A stretch of DNA of 64,000 nt, from positions 930,001 through 994,000 of the forward strand of contig NZ_CP139979.1 in NCBI RefSeq assembly GCF_034424525.1, read 5' to 3'. Under the pieces are notes generated by a model. It did not search any database. It worked only from the letters and a program-made list of their open reading frames with translations, and had not been told where the DNA came from. Within the stretch, counting starts at the first letter, position 1; each line of letters begins with the position of its first letter. Below are positions 51,471-63,400 of the stretch, piece by piece. The translations under genes were made by a program, and so were the position numbers. Source of the stretch: Sphingobium yanoikuyae. Its GTDB lineage: Bacteria > Pseudomonadota > Alphaproteobacteria > Sphingomonadales > Sphingomonadaceae.

Positions 51471-54400
51471 ATGATGTCTGGTGCTTCCTTCTCCTCGCCC
51501 GCGCGCCGTCGTTTCCTCCTGCTCGGAGCAAGCTTCGTTGCGCTTGCGACCGGGGGACTTCCGACTGTTGCCACCGCTCAGACGTTGGGCGCTGCCATCG
51601 GCGGCCAAGTGCAGCCGCGTCCAGCCCCGAACCAGACAGGCGGCGTGCCGGTCCGTTCGGGCACGATGCAAGGCGCACTGCAGCGTCAGCAAAGTACTCA
51701 AGGCCGCGTCGATCAAATTCGCTCTTACATTGCCTCCATCAAGGCAGCGGTCGACCGCGGCCCGGTGGTGGATGGACTGGATCGAAATGGTCTCGATCCC
51801 ACCGATGCGATCCGGGAAGCGATCGCGGCGACACGTGCGGGCAACACGCGGCGCGCCAGTGAACTGCTTATCAGCGCCGGGGCGCAATATGACATCACCG
51901 GCCTAAAGACGTGGCAGGGTGCTGGGCTGCCATCGCAGACGACTGGCGCCGACGGCCATGTCACGGTGACGATCGACCAGAACCAGGAGCGGGCTCTGCT
52001 GTCCTGGAACCGGTTTGATATCGGCAAAAACACGACGCTGCAGTTCAATCAGAAGTCTAACGGGACCGCGCAGCCCGGCTGGGTTGCGGTCAACCGGGTC
52101 ACCAATAGCACTGATCCCTCGCTGATCCTCGGCAACCTCAAGGCGGACGGCACCGTCGTGGTGCTCAACCACGCCGGCATCATCTTCGGCAAGGGCTCAC
52201 AGGTTAACACACACTCCCTGCTCGCCTCCACGCTCGAGCTGGGCAACGCGGCGAAGTTCGTCCCTGGGGTCGACGGCACCCGGTTGGTCGAGCCTACGAC
52301 GATCGCCGAGCGCAACGCCGCCTATCTGCAACTCGGTCTCTTCACGCCCGCCAATGGCACCACCGGCGGCATCTCGGTCTCGCCCCTCCTTGTGTCGGGC
52401 GTGACGGAGGGAGATGGCACCCGGTTTTCCGCTGAACGCGAAGGCGGCATTACTGTCGATGCCGGTGCACGCATCAGCGGTGGCGCCGGCGGCTTCATCA
52501 TGCTCACCGCGCCCAACATCGAGAATGCCGGAACGCTAAGGGCGATCGATGGGCAGGTCAGTCTGCAGGCGGGACGCGCCGTCAACTACGCACAGTCGAC
52601 CGGCGCCGACAGCGGCCTTGATCCTTATGTGCGCGGTTATATGCTCAACAGCTATGCCTATACAGGGCAAGCCGATGGCACGATCGTCAACAATGGCCTG
52701 ATCGAATCGCAGCGCGGCTACATCTCGCTCGGGGCCGGCGCAGAGGGGGCCATCACCCAGAATGGATTGCTGTCGGCGACCACGAGCGTTGCGCGCAACG
52801 GCAAGATTTCGCTCACCGCCGGTCAGATCGCTTTAGGCGGCAGCGCGAATGCGGCGGCGGCGGGCGCCTTGGTCATCACGCCCGATGACAATGGCGAGAC
52901 GATCCCGCAGGGGACCGCGAATGAGCCTGCCGGGTTCAAGCAATCGCAGATCGAGATCGGCACCCAGGTTCTCACGGCAAGCCAGAAGCTTGGAGCCTTG
53001 CTGGCCACCAACTTCACCATGGGCGAGAACGCGCTGATCCATGCACCTGGAGCCGATGTCGCGATCGGCGTGCTGAAAGTGACCTCACCCGTCGGTGATA
53101 ACGCGCTGCTCCTTGCCAACCCTGGGCGCATTGACATTGCGCGGGGGGCGCTCATCGACGTGTCGGGGCTGAAGGATGTCAAGCTTGATGCGTCGCGCAA
53201 CTCGATTGAGATCGCTCCGGTCAAGCGTGGCGAGCTGCGCGACACCCCTAACTATCGCGAGGTCGAGGTTGACGGCAACTTCTCGCTCAACGGCAAGACG
53301 ATCTTCATCGACCCGCGCCTGTCGGGTGTGCGCGAGGACGGCGTCGCCTGGGTGGGCTCGCCGCTGATCGAAGCCGGGAGCATCGCAGGCCAGATCCCCA
53401 CGACGGCGTCAGAGTTCATGACTAAAGGCGGTTCGGTCACACTGACGACCAGCAGTCCGATCGACTTCACCAATATCACCATTGACAACGCGCCGAGCGT
53501 GCATGTCGCCAACGGCGCGGCGATCGACATGTCGGGCGGATGGGTCAGTTATGCCGCGGGCGCGATCAAGGCCACCAAGCTGGTTACCGCTGACGGCCGC
53601 ATCGTCGATATCGCCCGCGCCAATCCGAACGATATCTATGTCGATGTCATCACCAGCACTACCGAGGTGCGCCAGCCGCGCATTGGCATGCTGCGAAGCT
53701 GGCAGCTCGGCGCCGGCCAACGCCAGCGTAGCGATGTCGCCTATGACGAAGGCCGCGACGCTGGCGCGCTGATAATCAGCGGTGCGGCCGTGACCGTTGA
53801 GGGCACTGTTCACGCCAATGCCTTTGCAGGCGCGCGACAGATCGCTGGTGGCGGCAAGCCGAGCCAGATGCCGGCCTCATTAGGCAGGTCGCTGCAGGCG
53901 AGCCCTTATGAACTGCCTTCAGGCGGTGCGCTGTCGATTTCATCACTCGGCGATGTCCTGGTCTATCATGGCACGCGCGAAACGGTGGAAGCCAACCGTG
54001 CCGAACTTCTGCTGTCCGACGCGATGCTCAACGCCGCGGGGCTATCCGAGCTTTCGCTCACCGCTGCGGGCATGGTGACGTTTGCCGGGCTCAATCCGGT
54101 CACGCTGCAGACGCCCGACGCGCTTCGCATCACCGGGGTATCGGATCTGACGCTCACGCCGGGTGGGATTCTTTCGGTCGAAGCCGGTCGCACCATCCGG
54201 TTCGACGGGAATGTCACTGTGGCATCAGGAACTATTGCGTCCCGAACAGAGCTGTCGGGGCAAATGCTGAACGACCTCTTTGTGGGCTTGAATCCCACTG
54301 TCAGCAACGGCTCGGCCTTCCGCAAAGGCCTATATGGCGACGGCAATGGCGACGATATCAGCAGCAATTATCTCTATGCTGCTGACCCCGGCGCCCTGAA

Positions 54401-57400
54401 TCCGTTCGATGTTGTCGTAACTGGCAAGCTTTCGACGGCGGGCCAGTGGGTCAATGATTATCAGAGTTCCGGCGCGGCGCTCGGCGGCGCATATCGCAAT
54501 GGCGGTAATATCAGCCTGACTGTCGCACCCAACGTCTTCGTCGCGATTGGCGACAGTCTGGCAACGGCAACACAGGCGGCGGATCTGTCGGGCAGCATTC
54601 GTGTTTCTGGCACGCTGGATGTCACCTCCGGAGGCTATGTCACCCCCACCGGCAGCCTGGTGCTCGACGGCAAAGGCGGCAATGTATCGTTGGTCAATCA
54701 AACCACCTACGCATCGCCCCATCTGACCGATAGCGGCATACTTTTCAATGAACCGCGTGGCTTGTCTTTGTGGCCAGTCGGCGGCGCGCCAACCCAGTCG
54801 GTTGAGTTCACCCCTATTCCAGGGGTTGCGAACAGTAGGGCGGCGGTCCTGCCCAGCCTGGTTCCCGACACCCAGCGCTCGACTGTCGACATTGCGAACG
54901 CGTCGATCCTGGGATTCGGGTTCGCTGGCGGTGGGCAGTTCTCGCTGGTAGCGCCTAATATCAGCTTCGGTTCTGACAACCGGGCCGGAAGTACGCATAT
55001 CGGCTTCGACTTCTTCGAGAAGACTGGCTTCGGCACGCTGGATGTCTCCAGCTACCGCTCGCGCATCGTCGACGACCTTTTCGCGAATGACCGGGTGGCG
55101 AAGTCTGCGTTCCTGGAGACGACGCGCTTCGTCGTCCAGAACGGCGAGACCCTCGATCTCACCCAGTGGGTGCTGCCGACGCTGCTGAGTGCCGACCAGA
55201 GCAAGGCACTACGCGGTCTCGGCACCGGCTCCAGCCTGCTCGCACAATCCTTCCTCGGGCCGACCACCAATGTCGCGTTTTGGGATCGCAAGGCGGCGCA
55301 CCTGGTGCTTGGCGGTCTGACCGAACTCGACGTCATGGCGGGCGGCACGGTCACGGGAGCGCCTGAAGCCTCGATCATGATCGGCAAGCTCTACAATGCC
55401 GGCTCCATCACCCTGCACGGCGGCTCGATTGTCCAGCGTAACGATCTGGTCGACAGCCTGATCGTCGGCGGCCTTGGCGTGCGCGATCTATCGGATACCT
55501 TGGGTGGAGCGATCGACAGTCAGGGCAGGTTCCTCGAAAGTGCGGAGAATGCGGCAGGGCTCACCGATCCAACCAATCGTGGTCGACTTTTGACGAATGC
55601 GGAACTGGTTTCGAAGGACGGTGCCGATCGGTTGATCCATTTCCTGGGGCTGGTCGACACGGCTGATGGCATCGTGCTCGCTGCTGGGAGCAAGACTGAC
55701 CTCTCCGGTATCGCGATCACCAATCCCCGCGCCTCGATTATCGGCGGCCGGCAACTCTTGACCGGACGTGTAGTCGACGGTGGTTCCGTTCGACTTGAGG
55801 CTTCCCACGAGGTGGGACGACTGGTTGGTCCGGGTCAACGCGATGTCGCGATGTCGGGTCGAGCGCTGGTGCGGGAAGACGGATCGGCACTCGATATCAG
55901 CGGCGCCAGCGCGACCTTCGAGATGGCCGGCAGTCTCGGCGTGATCACCCCCTGGCTCGGATGGAGCAAGGCGGGAATGATCTCGGTGCTGGCCGGTGGC
56001 ACCCTCGGCACGACCCCGATCAACGCTTATGGCGGGGTGGATCAGGCGGAAGGTGGCACCCTCGAATGGCTGGATCCCACGATCGGGACCGGGAATGCTG
56101 CGAGAGATTATCTTACCACCAGCCTTATTTCCGGGAGCGGCTTCGACACGCTGATCGCACGCAAGGGCCTGACCCTTGACGGTTCCTTCGATCTGGCGTT
56201 GCGCAAGGCGCTCATCGTCACCTCGCAGGATCCGCTTGTAGCAAGCAACCCCTATGTGGCGGACGCGGCGGTGTCGATCGGAGCGACGGCCGGAACGGAT
56301 GCGACCCTGCGCGCCGGCTATGTGCGGCTGGCAAGTCGGTGGGGAAGAACCCCGGACGTTGCGGGCCTCGAAGGTGACGGCAATGTCCGACTGATTGCTG
56401 GCGGCCAGGGCATCGACGTCGCCGGAGCCATTGGCTTCGAGCGATCCATAGCCTCGCTCACCTTCGCGACACCCGGCGATATGCGCCTGACCGGGGTGGA
56501 CTGGGGACAGGCACCGGGACGCCCTACCTATGACGGTGCTCTCGTCGCAGCCGCAGACATACTGATCGACGCCCGCCGAACTTATGCGACGACCGGCACC
56601 GGCAATTTGCAGGGCATGCTTGAAGGCGCGCTGACAAGCGTTTCCGGCGGCTACTCGCAACGACCGTTCGATATCGCAGCGCTTGACGACCATCGGATCA
56701 CCTTCGGGAACAGCTTCCTCGATCCAAAAGCGCCTGCTCCACTTTCCGCAGGCACGCATCTTCGCGTCCTGGCGCACGAGATTGTGCAAAACGGCTATAT
56801 CGCTGCGCCGCTGGGCCTGCTCGAGTTCGGCAGCACCACACCGACCCGGATCGGCGTCGGCGGATCGCTGGTATCGACCCCTACTGAGAAGCTGACTTTC
56901 AGCGCGAGCAGCGTGACCTCGGTGTCGGGCGCGGGATTGACCGTTCCCTACGGCACGACCACGGACGGTGTGGAATATTACTTCCCGACTGTTGGCACGC
57001 CGCTGACGAAACTTCCTGTCGGAGAGTTGGTGCTGTCTGCGGGTTCGATCGTGCAGGCCAAAGGTGCCCTGATTGACGGCCGCGGCGGCGGCGATGTCTA
57101 CGCTTACGAGTTCCAGTCGGGTGTGGGCGGTTCACGCGACGTGCTCGACCGCTTCAACCGCGATGCGTTCAGCGCCAATGGCTATGACGCGGTCACCGGG
57201 ACCGGCTACCAGTTCGCCGATCAGCGCCAGGTCTACGCGCTGGTGCCAGTCGCGGATGCCGGCAAGATCGCGCCCTACGACCCGATCTACTCGGCCGACT
57301 ATGCCGATCTCCATGGGGCGCAGGCGGGCAAGACGGTCACGCTTGATGGGGGCCACGGCATCGCTGGCGGCGAATACCTGCTTGTCCCCGCAAAGTACGC

Positions 57401-60400
57401 GATGGCGATCCCCGGGGCGCTGCGCCTGGTCGAGAATACAGGCTCGGCCGCGCCCTTGCCGGGCACGAGTACCCAACTCCTCGATGGCAGCGTCGTGGTC
57501 GGCGGCACCTACGCCTTTGCCGGAACGGGGATCTCTGAGTCGACCCGCCACAGCTTCACGGTGCAGACGAAGGAAGTCTTCACCAAATATTCGAGCATCA
57601 AGACCACGAGCGGCTCGGACTATCTGACGGGCCGCGATCCCGATGGGCGTCCGCGCCTGCCGCTCGACGCGGCTCGCGTCGTGCTCGCGCCCTTGAGCGA
57701 ACTGAAGCTGGCGGGTGCGTTCGATCTCCGCGCCGGCGAAGGCGGCCAGGCGGGTCAGATCGATATCCTCGGCTCGAACATCCTGATCGCCGCCGAAGGT
57801 GTGGAAGCCGCGGACGGTGTTTTGCTGATCGCGGACACCACGCTGGCGAAGCTCAATGCGCCGAGCCTAGTGGTCGGCGGCCGCCGCAGCGATAATGCCG
57901 ATGGCACCACGACGGTCACGGCTTCGGCCACTAACCTGACGGTCGCCGGCGACGCGCACCTCTCTGCTGGCGAGCTGCTGCTCGCGGTCGGAGGCACCGG
58001 CTCCGTGCTCGCGATCGAAGACGGAGCAAGCCTTGCCGCTACCGGCGATCCCGCGATCAAGACCGGCGCTGATTACAAGGCATCCGGCGCCGGATCAATC
58101 CTGCGGCTCGCCAATGGTGCGGAGCGCCTTGTTGCGCGCACGGGCACCGGCGACAGCGCGATCGCGATCGGGGCTGCGACGTTGAGCGGTGAAGCCCTGG
58201 CTCTCGACACCAGCGGCCGGTTCGTGGTCGCCGACGGCGCCAACTTCAACGCGAAATATGCGGCGATCTCGGGCGCGGACATCCACTTCGCCGGCAGCGC
58301 TGACGCTTCGGGCGAAGCCGGCGTGATCGGCACGGTCCTTGCGGCCAAGCTCGGCGCGGCCGAGCGGCTGACGGTGCGCTCGCCGGGCTCGATCCGGTTC
58401 GCGGCCGGCACGCACAGGTTCAACGACCTGGTGCTCGACACCGCCAGCCTTGCGGCTGACGCACAGGCTGCCGCCGGTTCGGCCGTGCGGATCGAAGCGG
58501 GCAACGTCCGTCTCGCCAACAACGGCAATGCCGCCGACGGCTGCGCGACCAGCGCGCTCTGCGGCAGCGCGGGAAGCCTCAGCCTTGGCGCCAAAACGAT
58601 CAGTCTCGCCAACAATACGGTGCGCGCGTCCGGCTTTGCCGATGGTGTGACATTGGCGGCTTCGGATGGCCTCTATGTCGAGGGCAAGGGCAGCTTCGAT
58701 GTCGGCAGCGCGGCGCTGACGCTCAACACGCCGTTCATCGCTGAACGGACTGCCGCCGCCGATCCGCGCAACCAGACCGTGCGCCCGGATTACACCTTCC
58801 TCACCAGCGGTGCCGTGGCGATCAGCGCGACCGGGGCGAACCCCGAAGCCAAGATCGAGGGCAATGCGGCGCCCGGTGCGCGCATAGCGTTCGGGACAAT
58901 CGACGATCGGGTGCAGACGGTGTGGATCAGCGGCTCCACGATCCGCGCGACCGCCGGCATTATCGATGTGCAGTCGGAAGGCAATATCAGCCTTGTGGGC
59001 GCTACCCTGTCGGTACCGGGCTACGAGAAGACCTTCGGCGACGAGGTCGATCCGGTCACGGTCTCGGCGGGCGGCGGTACGCTCAACCTGTTCAGCGCCA
59101 ACGGCAGCATCGCCACCGATGCAGGCTCGGCGCTGATTACCGACACTGGCAAGGGCAACGCCGGCACCTTGAACCTGCTTGCCGGCAACGGCAGCGTCAC
59201 CCTGCTCGCCGCGCTCAACCCCGGCCTCGCCATCGACCCCGACGCCGAAGCAACGGATGGCGCACCGGCCAAAGCCGCGCTGCGGCAGGGCTCGTTCACC
59301 CTCGACAGCGGCACCGGCAGCTTCGACTTCGGTGGGTTCGTCGAGAGCTATGGCACCCAGTTCGGTGGAGACGTCTGGGTCCGCACCGGCGCGGGTAGCC
59401 TCGACCTCGCTGAGGGCCGGAGCCTCAAGGCGCAGTCGGTCACGCTGACCGCCGATGGCGGATCGATCACTATCGCCGGCACGCTCGACACCTCGGGCGT
59501 CGATGTCACCGGCATGGCGGCCGATGCCGCGCGCAACGCGGCCGTCAACGGCGGCGATATCGCGCTCTGGGGCCAGAACGGCGTGACGCTCGCCTCGACC
59601 GCAAAGCTCGACACGCACACCACCGGCTATGCCGATACCGACAGCCGGCCCGCCAAGGCCGGCGACGTCACGATCGGCATCGGATCGGAAAGCGCTACGC
59701 TCACCATCGCCAGTGGCGCGACCATTGATGTCGGTGCGCGGCGCACCCAGGCTGAGCCGGGTGTCGGCCGGATGATCCCGCAGGTGATCACCGATCCCGC
59801 CACCGGCAGCCCGGTCACCATCTATCGCTACGCCGAGCCCGATCAGGGCGGCACTGTGACGTTCCGCGCTCCGGTGATCGGCAGCAACCGCGACAAGGTG
59901 GCTCTGAGTCAACGCGGGACTATCCTTGGCGCGGATAGCGTGCAGCTGGAAGCGTTCCAGCGCTACGACCTCGAAGCGATGGCCGACAGCGGCCTCTATA
60001 GCGGCATCACCCGCGGGTATGACGGCGCGATCCGGCTCGACTTCGGGGCGACCGGCGCTAACCCGTTCACCACCGACATGGCGCTCGCCGACGGCAGGAG
60101 CTCGCTGGTCCGGTTCATCCAGACGTTCGACGTCTCGACGGTCGATGGTTCGAGCCTTGACGGCATGCGCCTGCGTCCCGGGGTCGAGCTGGCCTCGACC
60201 GGCAGCATCGAGACCGCCAGCCAGTGGAACCTCGCCGCCGCCAGCTTCTCGCCCGCGCAGTTGCAAGCGGCGGTCGATGCCGGCGTCCTCGAATTGATCC
60301 CCGAGATCAGCACCGGCAGCGAACCACGCTACAAGGTCGTGCCCGGTAAGGAAGGCCAGCTCCTCGATCGCTTTGCGACGTTCCTGTACCGCACTGACGG

Positions 60401-63400
60401 TGGCTCGGCTCGCGGTGAAGCGCCGGTGGTCACCCTGCGTGCGGGCAACGACCTCACGATCAACCGCTCGATCTCGGACGGGTTCTTCACGTTCCGTGAC
60501 AAGTCCGATGTCGACTACATCAACTGGCAGCTTGGCGGCGGGGATCGCACCTGGCAGCCGGCGCTCCAGTTCTCCTGCGGTGGCGCGAGCGGCTCCTGTA
60601 GCAATATTGCTTCCTATGGCACCGGTGCCAATCCCGGTGCATCCAGCACGCTGACGATTTCGCTCACCACGGCTGCCACTCAGGGTGATCAATATATCGG
60701 AGCCGCCAATATCAACTCGCCACTGTCGCTGGCCGGCAACGGCGCAGATGCTGGCGGTGAAAGCCGCAACGCGCTTGGTTTCGCTGAGCTCTTTTCGCTG
60801 CTCGACGGCGATGTGGCCATGCACTCGTCGGACATTCGGCTTGTCGCGGGTACAGGCAACACGCTCTCGGCCAATCCGCTGGTCGTCGACCGGGCGCTCA
60901 ATGCCGACGTCACGCTCCAGGGCGAATACAGCTATCGCATCACCGCGACCGGAACGGTCGCCTATGACGGGCCGCTGCAATTCCGCCTGCAACGCGCCGC
61001 CAACGATCCGTCGAAGATCAGCTTCGATATCGGCGATACGCTCGATCTCACCGATACCACGGCTGACCTCAACCTCCTGCGCGACGACGCCTATACCCAG
61101 CTCAATTGGGGAAGCACGGCAGGTCTCGGCGCGGACACACGCGCTGCGGCACGGCTTTTCTTTGAGGGTAAGGGCTATAGCTTTGTCGGCAATGCAACCA
61201 ACCCAACGGGGATCATCGCGCCGCTAAGCGAAGTCATTGCGTTTCTGCAGAGCTTCGAGCCCACCTATCAGGCAGGCCTCGCGAGCGGGCGCACCGGCTA
61301 TAGCGTCAATCGGACCCCGCCGATCATCCGCTACGGCAACGCCAACCAGCAGACCACGCCGAACGCGCCGAACCAGGCCTTCGTTCGTACCGTAGTCCGC
61401 AGCGGCGATGGCAATATTGCGATGGCCGCGTCGCGCGACATCGATCTGCGGGGCGGGGAGCAGGTGGTCTATCGCCGTGCTGACGGCACCCAAGTTTCGG
61501 CGCCAAGCTATTTTGGCGGCTCGACGGATGCGGTGCAGTTCGCTTCCGCGGCGATCTACACGGCCGGCGTTCGGGTCGCGCCGTCGGATGTTCGTGGGCG
61601 TATTGTCGGCACAGATCAGATTGTGTCGCTCACACCTGACAGCACTTACCTGTCGCCTATTGCCGACGCGGTGGATTTCATCCCTTCGCCCAAGGGCATT
61701 TCAGGGAACATGCCGGTGCTGGCCCATGGCGGCGGCGATGTGTCCCTTGATGCCGGGCGTGATGTGCTCGGCCGACGTGACGAATGGACTCAGCTCACCG
61801 GGACGGTGGGGCAAGGCTACTCGGGAGGTGAGCTTGGCGCAACAAGCACGGATGCCTTCGGAACCGCAGGGCTCCAATCCACCCAGCCGTGGAGGACCGG
61901 GACTATTGGTGACGATACCGAAATCGGTCTCGCATACGGCTATTTCCGTTCCGGCGTAGGGGGACTTGCTGGCGGCGATGTCAGCGTGACAGCGGGACGT
62001 GACGTTTCTGAACTGACCGTCGTTCTCGGTTCGACCGCGACAACGACGCTTTCCGACGCCGGCAAGACCATGCTGACCTTCGGCGGTGGCGATCTCTCGC
62101 TGGCGGTCGGGAGGGATATTCTGGCTGGCACGGCGGACATCGCGGCCGGAAGTGCGGAAATCCATGCAGGCCGTGACATTGCGGCCCGAGGACGTGAGCC
62201 CATCGCGGCGGAGACACCACAATATCTACGGGTGCGCCTCGCTGACGCGGTGGTCGACATTTCGGCGGGAGGATCGGCAATTCTCGCCAGCGTTTCCGCG
62301 CTGGGTCTGGATCAGTCCCAGGGATCCGGAGGCTTCTATTCTCCTGCGGCTGCGTTCTCGCTGTCGACCGTCGAAACCGCGCGGATCGCACAGACCGCCG
62401 GCCTCGGCGATCCCAAGGACTTCGGACAATTTCCGTCAGCGAGGTCGGAGTTCGGCCGCGAAATCGACTTCTCGCAAATTCTCCCGCCAAGCATGGCGCT
62501 CACGTCTCTCGCGGCGAGCGTCGAACTACCCCAGAACAGCCCCCAGATCCTTTATCCGTCCGCGGTCGGGCAATTGCGGATATTGAGCGCGGATAGCATC
62601 AAGGGCCTCGTCATCGGCATGGATGATAGCGACCCCGGGCAGGTCGGCGGCGGTTTCTCGAGCGGTCAACGCTTTTTCCAGTTGCCGGGCGTGACCCCTA
62701 TGACCACCGATGTTGAGCTCCGGCTGCAGCATAATCAGCGCATCACTCATGCCGGAGACGCTCAGCCGGTGCGCATCCATACCGACGGTAGCATCGACCG
62801 CGGCGCGATCTTCCTGCCCAAGCAGGCGCGCATCACCGCGGGCGGCGACATCGTTGACCTGTTCTTCCAAGGCCAGAATTTGGCGGCGGGTGACACGACC
62901 CGCATCCGCGCCGAGGGCGATGTTATGGGAACGATCGGCAGTGACGGTAGCTTCAGCTATGTCCAATCCAACAACTTTATCCTCGGTGGGCCTGGCGCCT
63001 TCATCGTCGAGGCGGGCGGCGATATCGGGCCTTTCGTTTCATCGGTCCGGGCGGGCGGTGCGGATAGCGCTGGCGGGATCCGCACGATCGGCAACGACTA
63101 CAACCCTTGGCTTTCGGATGAAGGGGCAAGCGTCAGCGTACGCTTCGGTATCAAGGGCGGTGCCGACTATGCAGCGCTCCGCGAGACCTATCTCAACCCC
63201 GAGAATTTCGCGAAGCTCGACGGTGACCTGTTCGAGCAGGTCACCGACAGTTTTGGCAACCGCAAGCCTGACCGGACGAAGCCGATCTATGCGCCGATGC
63301 TCGCCGACTGGCTGCGCGATAATGACCCGGCGGCGTTCACTGAAATCTTCGGTACGAGCTCGCCGTCGGGCGAGGCGCTTGCTAGCGCGGCCTACGGAAA

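Noticed and set aside
55488..56789. 433-codon minus-strand frame
   Set aside because: Antisense shadow of tpsA; composition and lack of RBS argue against a gene.
58095..60992. 965-codon open frame on the minus strand
   Set aside because: Antisense to the TpsA gene. Long antisense frames are common opposite high-GC repeat genes; it has no RBS, no domain, and an Arg/Gly-rich composition typical of a shadow.
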